Part shown: piece after piece, positions 6,783-12,663 of the stretch
How positions within the stretch are numbered: the stretch's first letter is position 1
Layout of the letters: each line of letters begins with the position of its first letter
Origin: Rhodospirillaceae bacterium UBA4468
GTDB taxonomy: Bacteria; Pseudomonadota; Alphaproteobacteria; Rhodospirillales; Casp-alpha2
Reading direction: 5' to 3'
Assembly (NCBI GenBank): GCA_002389385.1
Contig: DGOK01000116.1
Location: 1-14,159, forward strand
Length of the DNA: 14,159 bases
Made by a program: the position numbers and the translations under genes
The notes under the pieces: model-generated
What the model was told of the DNA's origin: nothing
Seen by the model: only the letters and a program-made list of their open reading frames with translations
Database searches by the model: none

Positions 6783-8309
6783 ATGACCATCGAGCCTACT
6801 GATGAAAACCTGATTGTTGGTGTTATTGGCGCGGGTGCCATGGGACGCGGCATTGCGCAAGTTGCTGCAACAGGCAGATGCAACGTCAAAATATACGATA
6901 CGCGACAAGAATCTTCAGTAGAAGCTGTCGAGTTCATTAGCGGCATGCTTAATCGTGCTGTTGATAAAGGCCGCATGGAAGAAGAAGACGCCAAAACAGC
7001 GATTGCTCGCATCGAAATTATTGATGCAATGGTAGGGTTTGGTGACGCGCACGTCGTCATCGAAGCCGCGACAGAGAACTTGAATATCAAACGTAAAATC
7101 TTTGCCGAGCTTGAGAGCGTTGTGGCGGATGATATTATTCTCGTCTCAAACACATCTTCATTATCTATCACAACAATCGCCTCTGAATGCACACACCCAG
7201 AGCGTGTTGCAGGGTTTCACTTCTTCAATCCTGTGCCTTTGATGAAGCTTGTTGAGGTTATTGATGGCGTGCGCACTGCATCACATATTCCCGATTTCCT
7301 TATGGGACTTGGAAAGCGTATGGGCCGTGTGCCTGTTCGCGTCGCAGATGCCCCCGGCTTCCTGGTCAACCAGGTCGGCCGCGGGTACACCATCGAAGCC
7401 GCGCATTTAAACAGCGAAGGCGTTGCCGATTACGTGACCGTCGATCGGATTATGCGAGATGCAGCGGGATTTCGGATGGGGCCATTCGAGCTTCTTGATC
7501 TCACAGCGTTGGACGTTACACATCCGGCAACAGAACTCATTTATCAGCAGTTCTATGACGAACCGCGTTACCGACCTTCAAGCATGATGAATACGCGTAT
7601 GGAAGCCGGGCTTTTAGGCCGTAAAACCAAACAGGGTTTTTACGCATATGAAGGCGGCAAGCAAACTGTGCCAGAAGAAGCTGCAGCTCCGGCCTACGAC
7701 GGTCGTAAAGTTTGGGTCAGCCCAACCAATTCTGACGCCCATGCAAATGTCACAGCACTTTTGAAAACGCTGAATGCAAATATTGATGAAGGCGAAGAGC
7801 CAGATGATGTCTCACTTGTCATTGTTATGCCACTTGGCCTTGATGCGACGACGACCACATTAGAAGAAGGTGCCAATCCAGAACATACGATTGCTTTGGA
7901 TACATTGTTCCCGCTTAGCTTACGCCGCACACTTATGAAGACACCCATCACTAAACCTGATTACGCTGATGCCGCACTAGGTCTTTTCAACAGCGACGAG
8001 ACAGAAGCATGCATCATTAATGATAGTGCCGGGTTTGTCGCGCAGCGTATCCTTGCAATGATCATCAATATCGGTTGCTCAATCGCACAATCAGGCGCGG
8101 CAACCCCAGAAGATATTGATAAGGCCGTAACACTTGGTCTTGGGTATCCACATGGGCCATTGAGTTTTGGCGATATATTGGGGCCGGATCGCATCCTCGA
8201 AATTCTCCTCTCAGTTCATGAGGTGACGGGTGATCCGCGCTACCGCCCGACCCCATGGTTACGTCGCCGCGCCCTTTTAGGTGTCTCGCTACTTACCCCA
8301 CAAAGCTAA
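6783..8309 (+). CDS. Two-domain 3-hydroxyacyl-CoA dehydrogenase (PaaH/PaaC type)
   Basis: This NAD-dependent enzyme oxidises an L-3-hydroxyacyl-CoA to the 3-oxoacyl-CoA. The 508 residues hold an N-terminal Rossmann domain (about 11-190, GVIGAGAMGRGIAQ) and a first C-terminal dimerisation domain (191-290). A linker with a reduced middle segment follows, then a second copy of the C-terminal domain (about 415-500, GFVAQRILAMIIN then GYPHGPLSFGD). Ser125, His146, Glu158 and Asn196 sit at the same spacing as the active-site Ser, His, Glu and Asn of mammalian HAD. About 500 residues with a duplicated C-terminal domain is the layout of phenylacetate-pathway PaaH and not of the 280-residue HbdA type. 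The ATG at 6783 lies one base after the hydratase stop with AGGG upstream; a longer upstream reading would overlap the hydratase and is rejected. It could accept 3-hydroxybutanoyl-CoA or 3-hydroxyadipyl-CoA. Confidence 0.93.
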   Translation: MTIEPTDENLIVGVIGAGAMGRGIAQVAATGRCNVKIYDTRQESSVEAVEFISGMLNRAVDKGRMEEEDAKTAIARIEIIDAMVGFGDAHVVIEAATENLNIKRKIFAELESVVADDIILVSNTSSLSITTIASECTHPERVAGFHFFNPVPLMKLVEVIDGVRTASHIPDFLMGLGKRMGRVPVRVADAPGFLVNQVGRGYTIEAAHLNSEGVADYVTVDRIMRDAAGFRMGPFELLDLTALDVTHPATELIYQQFYDEPRYRPSSMMNTRMEAGLLGRKTKQGFYAYEGGKQTVPEEAAAPAYDGRKVWVSPTNSDAHANVTALLKTLNANIDEGEEPDDVSLVIVMPLGLDATTTTLEEGANPEHTIALDTLFPLSLRRTLMKTPITKPDYADAALGLFNSDETEACIINDSAGFVAQRILAMIINIGCSIAQSGAATPEDIDKAVTLGLGYPHGPLSFGDILGPDRILEILLSVHEVTGDPRYRPTPWLRRRALLGVSLLTPQS

Positions 8310-8340
8310 TCTCAACACGTTCTTCAGGAGCCTACTCAAC

Positions 8341-9549
8341 ATGTTAGACGCATATATTTATAATGGTCTTAGAACCCCTTTTGGCCGCAATGCGGGCGCA
8401 CTCGCTAAAGTTCGCCCCGACAATATGCTTGGCGATATTATCCGCGCCGCCGTCGATGCTTCGTCTTTCTCTGAAGACGCTATTGATGATGTTATTGCCG
8501 GATGTGGCAACCAAGCTGGCGAAGATAGCCGTTGCGTTGCGCGCCACGCGATTCTGCGTGCCGGCTTACCCATCAAAACACCGGGCACAGTATTACAACG
8601 GAACTGCGGTAGCGGGTTGGGTGCGATTATTTCAACGGCACATGCGATCACGTGTGGTGAAGGCGATGTAATGGTTGCAGGCGGCGTTGAAAGCATGACA
8701 CGCGCACCTTTTGTTGTTGGCAAGGTAGAGCAAGCATACGCTAAGCAGCTAACTTGGTACGACTCAGCTCTGGGCTCACGGTTTCCAAACCCACAAATCG
8801 AAAAAGAATTCGGCTCAGATAACATGCCGCAAACGGCAGACAACCTCGCAGTGGAACATGACCTTCGCCGTGAAGACTGCGACAGCTTTGCGTATCAGTC
8901 TCAGCAAAAGTATGCCGCCGCAAAAGCCAATGGCTTCTTTAATGATGAAATTCACGCCGTTACCGTTCCAGGCGGACGAAAAGCGCCCGATACAATCATA
9001 TCCGAAGACGAGTTTCCACGCCCTGGTACTGAATTAGAAAAACTAGCATCAATGCGTGCATTGAACCCTGATGGGGTGACAACAGCCGCCAACGCATCTG
9101 GCGTCAATGACGGCGCAGTTGCCATGATGGTCGCAAGCTTAGCCGCTGGTGAAAAAGCAGGTCAGAAGCCTATCGCACGCATTCTATCAAGTGGCGTTGC
9201 AGGTGTTGCACCTCGGATTATGGGGTATGGCCCCGTTCCTGCTGCAGAGATCGCATTAAAGCGTGCGGGCCTCACAATGGCAGACATGGATGTTATTGAA
9301 ATTAACGAAGCGTTCGCTGCGCAGGTTCTTGCTTGCATGAAGGGCATGGGCTTGGCGTTTGATGACAGTCGCGTAAATCCAAACGGCGGCGCCATTACTG
9401 TGGGTCATCCATTAGGCGCTTCAGGTCCTCGTATTGCGTTAACCGCAGCACGTCAACTTGAGCGCATCCAAGGTCGCTATGCACTTGTCAGCATGTGCAT
9501 CGGCATGGGCCAAGGCATTGCCATGATCATGGAGCGTCCGCAGCTGTGA
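8341..9549 (+). CDS. Acetyl-CoA C-acyltransferase (thiolase; acetoacetyl-CoA or 3-oxoadipyl-CoA type)
   Basis: This 402-residue degradative thiolase cleaves a 3-oxoacyl-CoA with CoA to acetyl-CoA and a shortened acyl-CoA. The acyl-accepting Cys89 is in QRNCGSG. The second active-site pair is His356 (VGHPLGASG) and Cys386 (SMCIGMGQG), 30 residues apart as in Zoogloea thiolase, and NEAFA is present. The stretch from RAPFVVGK to SDNMPQTADN, including a GSRFPNP segment, resembles beta-ketoadipyl-CoA thiolases (PcaF/PaaJ) as much as acetoacetyl-CoA thiolases, so the substrate is open: acetoacetyl-CoA would follow from glutarate, 3-oxoadipyl-CoA from adipate. The ATG at 8341 has AGGAG ten bases upstream and starts the protein exactly at the family N-terminus (AYIYNGLRTPFGR). 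The gap to the preceding gene is 31 bases. Confidence 0.93.
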   Translation: MLDAYIYNGLRTPFGRNAGALAKVRPDNMLGDIIRAAVDASSFSEDAIDDVIAGCGNQAGEDSRCVARHAILRAGLPIKTPGTVLQRNCGSGLGAIISTAHAITCGEGDVMVAGGVESMTRAPFVVGKVEQAYAKQLTWYDSALGSRFPNPQIEKEFGSDNMPQTADNLAVEHDLRREDCDSFAYQSQQKYAAAKANGFFNDEIHAVTVPGGRKAPDTIISEDEFPRPGTELEKLASMRALNPDGVTTAANASGVNDGAVAMMVASLAAGEKAGQKPIARILSSGVAGVAPRIMGYGPVPAAEIALKRAGLTMADMDVIEINEAFAAQVLACMKGMGLAFDDSRVNPNGGAITVGHPLGASGPRIALTAARQLERIQGRYALVSMCIGMGQGIAMIMERPQL

Positions 9550-10730
9550 CCTCAAAAACCTCTGCATTCATATGGGAAGACCCTTTGTTACTCGACGATC
9601 AGTTGAGCGAGGAAGAACGCATGATGCGGGATGCCGTTCACGGCTTTGCGCAAGACCGCCTTATGCCTGTCATTGTGGACTGGAACCGCAACGAAGGCTT
9701 CGATCGCCAGATCATGCTTGAATTTGGCCAGATGGGTTTTCTAGGCGGTACGCTTGAAGGATATGGCTGCCCAGGCCTTAGCCATGTTTCCTATGGCATC
9801 ATGTGCCGAGAACTGGAACGCGTAGATACAGCATTTCGTTCCGCTGTTGGCACGCAATCTGGATTGGCTATGGGGGCTATTCATAGTTATGGCAGCGAGG
9901 AACAAAAAGAACGTTTCCTCCCCGCTATGGCAAAAGGTGAAGTACTTGGTTGCTTTGGATTGACCGAGCCCGATCATGGGTCCGACCCATCTGGTATGAA
10001 AGCGCGCGCTAAAAGTACCGACGGCGGCTACCTTATGACAGGTAACAAAGTCTGGATCACGCATTCACCCATAGCTGACGTTTGTGTTGTTTGGGCCAAG
10101 GATGACGACGGGGTTCTTAGCGGCTTCCTCGTTGAGCGTGGCATGAAGGGTCTGGAGACTCCAAAAATCGAAGGTAAATTTGGTGTCCGTGCATCTCCAA
10201 CAGGAGAAATCAGCCTAAGCGATGTGTTCGTCCCTGAAGAAAATCGCCTGCCCAAAGCAAAGGGATTATCTGCGCCTTTATCATGTCTAAGTCGGGCACG
10301 TTTCGGTATTAGCTGGGGCGCGATGGGCGCGGCTGAATTCTGCTGGCATGCAGCACGGCAATACACGCTAGATCGCGTACAGTTCGGACGCCCTTTGGCA
10401 GCCAATCAATTGATCCAGAAAAAGCTCGCAGATATGCAAACCGAAATCACGCTTGGCTTGCAAGTTGCGCTGCGGATTAGCCGACTTCAGGACGAAGGCA
10501 AAGCGACGCCTGAAATGATTTCGCTGGTCAAACGCAACAACGCTGGCAAAGCCCTGGAGATCGCTCGAACATCGCGAGATATGCATGGTGGCAACGGGAT
10601 TTCAGATGAATACCATGTTATCCGCCACGTCATGAATATGGAGGTGATCAACACCTTGGAGGGCACGCACGATATCCATGCCCTAATCCTCGGGCGTGCA
10701 CAAACTGGCATTCAGGCGTTTTCAGCGTAG
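9546..10730 (+). CDS. gcdH: Acyl-CoA dehydrogenase, glutaryl-CoA dehydrogenase type
   Basis: This FAD enzyme is predicted to oxidise and decarboxylate glutaryl-CoA to crotonyl-CoA and CO2, passing electrons to ETF. The 394 residues match human GCDH almost segment for segment from recall: WEDPLLLDDQL near the start, LGCFGLTEPDHGSDPS (FAD/substrate loop), QFGRPLAANQLIQKKLADM and NNAGKALEIARTSRDMHGGNG. The catalytic base is Glu372 in NTLEGTHDIHA. Arg98 and Ser99 in TAFRSAVGTQS correspond to the pair (Arg94/Ser95 in mature human GCDH) that contacts the distal carboxylate of glutaryl-CoA, which separates this enzyme from monocarboxyl acyl-CoA dehydrogenases. The start is GTG at 9546 in a GTGA overlap with the thiolase stop, and the protein then has the usual GCDH length; a longer in-frame ATG start would lie deep inside the thiolase gene. 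ETF genes are not in the window. Decarboxylation should be confirmed, since some relatives only dehydrogenate. Confidence 0.92.
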   Translation: MTSKTSAFIWEDPLLLDDQLSEEERMMRDAVHGFAQDRLMPVIVDWNRNEGFDRQIMLEFGQMGFLGGTLEGYGCPGLSHVSYGIMCRELERVDTAFRSAVGTQSGLAMGAIHSYGSEEQKERFLPAMAKGEVLGCFGLTEPDHGSDPSGMKARAKSTDGGYLMTGNKVWITHSPIADVCVVWAKDDDGVLSGFLVERGMKGLETPKIEGKFGVRASPTGEISLSDVFVPEENRLPKAKGLSAPLSCLSRARFGISWGAMGAAEFCWHAARQYTLDRVQFGRPLAANQLIQKKLADMQTEITLGLQVALRISRLQDEGKATPEMISLVKRNNAGKALEIARTSRDMHGGNGISDEYHVIRHVMNMEVINTLEGTHDIHALILGRAQTGIQAFSA

Positions 10731-10731
10731 C

Positions 10732-10760
10732 GGATACGTCCCGGTTCTAACTGGGCATCC
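10732..10760. terminator. Weak hairpin between convergent genes
   Basis: The 35 bases separating the end of the catabolic operon from the end of the broken transporter gene contain CCCGG (10740-10744) and CTGGG (10751-10755), which pair around TTCTAA with one wobble. They are flanked by outer GGAT and ATCC arms. There is no clear T-run on either strand. It could act as a shared terminator for the two convergent transcripts, but the structure is short. Confidence 0.3.
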
Positions 10761-10765
10761 ACACG

Positions 10766-12454
10766 TTACGCTTTATCTTCAGCCTCATCGTTAATGACTG
10801 GCGCTTTCGGGCATTCACGGAAAATACGCGTTGTGCATGTCGCACATATATCGGGATCTAGGTTTGCAACAAGCTTCGGGAGCATTTCCATTTTCCGGCG
10901 GAAAATGTGATCGCGGCCTACTTCGCGCGGCACATGAAACTGTGCCAACTGACGTCTAATAGGCGGATAGCGAACCGCGAGATAGAGGCCGCCTCCACGC
11001 GCTTGCCATCGTTTTGATTCTTCGATCAAAAGCTATGCGCCCGCAAGGTCAACGCCAACAGCACTGTCCAACATTAATCCAAAATGTTTTTGATCTGGGC
11101 GTTCTTTTTCAAGGCGGCGAAATTCTTTTTCAAGGAACTCAACAGAACCAAAATAAAGCGAGCCTTGAATCCGCGCAAACAGCGACTGAGGGCACTCAGG
11201 TAATTTCCACAAGATCGGACTCATAAATGGTCGACCAGGCACTTTTGCGTTAGGCACGTTGAGCGGCAATCCGGGTCGCATTGTCCGTCGCACAAACATC
11301 GCGAGCGAGATCATCACACCGGCATAGATCGCAAACTCCAGATTGACTAAAAGGACAGCAAGGAATGTCACAACGAGCACCAGACTTTCTGACATACTCG
11401 TCATAAGAATATGCTTCATACCCTTAAAGTTAATCAGTTTCCAAGCCACCATCAAAATGACAAACAGGAATATCGATGCAAATATCGATGCCATTGGCGT
11501 TCTGGCACCTGACACGTAATTAAGTGCCGAGCGCGTAAATGATCCCGACCCCAAGTAAGACGAGAAAAAAGATCCACCAATATTGGACAATCCCTATCCA
11601 ATTATTTCCTGGTTACTGTCCAGCGACTGTTTTGATTTCAAAGAAATTGCGCGCGCAACAGATACCGCTTCAAGCAATCCAATAAGGGCGATAGCAATCG
11701 CACCTGATGACAGAGATCGCACAGATTCTAAGGAAAGGTCCGGAGCGCCAAAGGGAGGAATACTTGTGCCCACAGCTTGTACAAATTGTACCCCATGTTC
11801 TCGTGCATCAATCACAATGGCGAGAAGCCCACCAAACAAAAGGCCAACCAGATAATTTGGCCATTTCGGTAAAAATTTCTTACACGCCAGTGTTGATGCA
11901 AGAGTGCCAATCGCGATTGAGAACACGTATATGTCCGTATCTGGTAATACCCTCCATAAAGCGTTCAGAAACGCATCAATATCTTCTGGTCTGGGGAGTT
12001 TTTGACCAAGAAAGCCCGATATTTGCGTGAGGGCGATCAAGATCGTAGCGCCTGCTGTAAACCCGACCATCACGGAATGAGAGACCAGGCTGACCAGCTG
12101 GCCCAAATTGACCAAGCCCATGAGAACTTGAAATACACCTGCCATAAGCGTGATTGTGAGAACGGCTTGGATATACGCAGCGCTACCGGGTTAGTGAATA
12201 TTACTGAGTGTCGCAAAGATCACGACTGAGATGGCTGTCGTCGGGCCTGAAATCAGATGCCAGGACGATCCAAATAACGCCGCAATAATTGGCGTGATCA
12301 TCGCGGTATATAAGCCGTATTGAGGCGGCAACCCAGCAATCGCCGCGAACGCTATACCTTGAGGCAGAACAACTGCCGCGTTTGTGAATGCCGCTACACT
12401 ATCGTCTTTAAGCGTTTCCCGATTGACCATTCCGATCCATTTTAGGAATGGCAA
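10766..12454 (-). pseudogene. SulP-family anion (sulfate) transporter with C-terminal STAS domain, broken by three in-frame stops and an in-frame deletion
   Basis: Intact SulP proteins are inner-membrane anion transporters of about 500-600 residues with a cytoplasmic STAS domain. Here one uninterrupted frame carries the whole family sequence: LPQGIAFAAIAGLPPQYGLY, FGSSWHLISGPTTA, a NQEIIG segment continuing as GLSNIGGSFFSSY, GARTPMASIFA, and the STAS signature MLDSAVGVDLAGA followed by a Cys-rich tail (CATCTTRIFRECP). Three stops interrupt it: TAA at 12191-12193, TAG at 11594-11596 (family residue usually Gln, so CAG to TAG fits) and TAG at 11033-11035 (usually Glu). No frameshift is present. 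About 20 residues expected between FVILM and VAWKLINF (near 11446-11461) are missing. Only TTG at 12452 or ATG at 12428 is available as a start, while family-like sequence extends upstream to an ATA at 12506-12508. It runs in the same direction as xsc but is cut off from it by a terminator. Confidence 0.9.
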
Positions 12455-12540
12455 AAGGTTTTCCGGTCGGAACGGTTGAAAAAACGGCTCTTTCGGTAAT
12501 CGGGGTATTCAATGTGCTTGGACGAGGCCAGCCCTAAATT

Positions 12541-12572
12541 TTTATATGTGTCGATATTGGCAATTCAATATC
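12541..12572 (-). promoter_or_regulatory. Candidate remnant promoter and palindrome upstream of the SulP pseudogene
   Basis: On the minus strand TTGAAT (12563-12568) and TATAAA (12541-12546) are spaced by 16 bases. The -35 overlaps a perfect 7-base inverted repeat, GATATTG (12553-12559) and CAATATC (12566-12572), with a 6-base spacer, which could be an operator. The rest of the 209-base gap between the pseudogene and xsc is AT-rich. Apart from this, the xsc terminator and the remnant 5' end of the SulP gene, I see nothing in it. Confidence 0.3.
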
Positions 12573-12620
12573 AAAGGGAACATTATGGAGTAGAAAATAA
12601 TTTAATCATAATTAAGAAAT

Positions 12621-12650
12621 GGCAGAGGCCCCATAAAGGAAGCCTCTGCC
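12621..12650 (-). terminator. Intrinsic terminator of xsc
   Basis: GGCAGAGGC (12621-12629) and GCCTCTGCC (12642-12650) form a perfect 9-pair GC-rich stem with a 12-base loop, starting 13 bases after the xsc stop. On the transcribed strand it is followed by ATTTCTTAATTATG, a moderate T-rich tail. It separates xsc from the downstream SulP pseudogene, so that gene depended on its own promoter. Confidence 0.75.
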
Positions 12651-12663
12651 GATCTTCAAAGCA

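Noticed and set aside
8281..8340. Longer N-terminus for the thiolase
   Set aside because: The extra residues have no thiolase character. The ATG at 8341 with AGGAG upstream starts at the normal family position.
9495..9545. ATG start for the acyl-CoA dehydrogenase inside the thiolase gene
   Set aside because: The added 17 residues are a His-rich out-of-frame reading of the conserved thiolase C-terminus. The GTG at 9546 gives the usual GCDH length and a standard GTGA junction.
9546..10730. 3-sulfinopropionyl-CoA desulfinase, suggested by the nearby sulfonate gene
   Set aside because: Those acyl-CoA dehydrogenase relatives lack the catalytic glutamate. Here Glu372 and the GCDH distal-carboxylate contacts are present.
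11033..12193. Pyrrolysine, selenocysteine or a reassigned stop codon in the SulP gene
   Set aside because: The stops are TAA and TAG at positions that are ordinary Glu or Gln in the family. Neighbouring genes end normally with TAG and TAA, and no supporting structure was seen.
10766..12454. Separate genes: a stand-alone STAS protein and several small membrane proteins
   Set aside because: All fragments are in one frame and align end to end as one SulP protein, and the later fragments lack ribosome sites and plausible starts.
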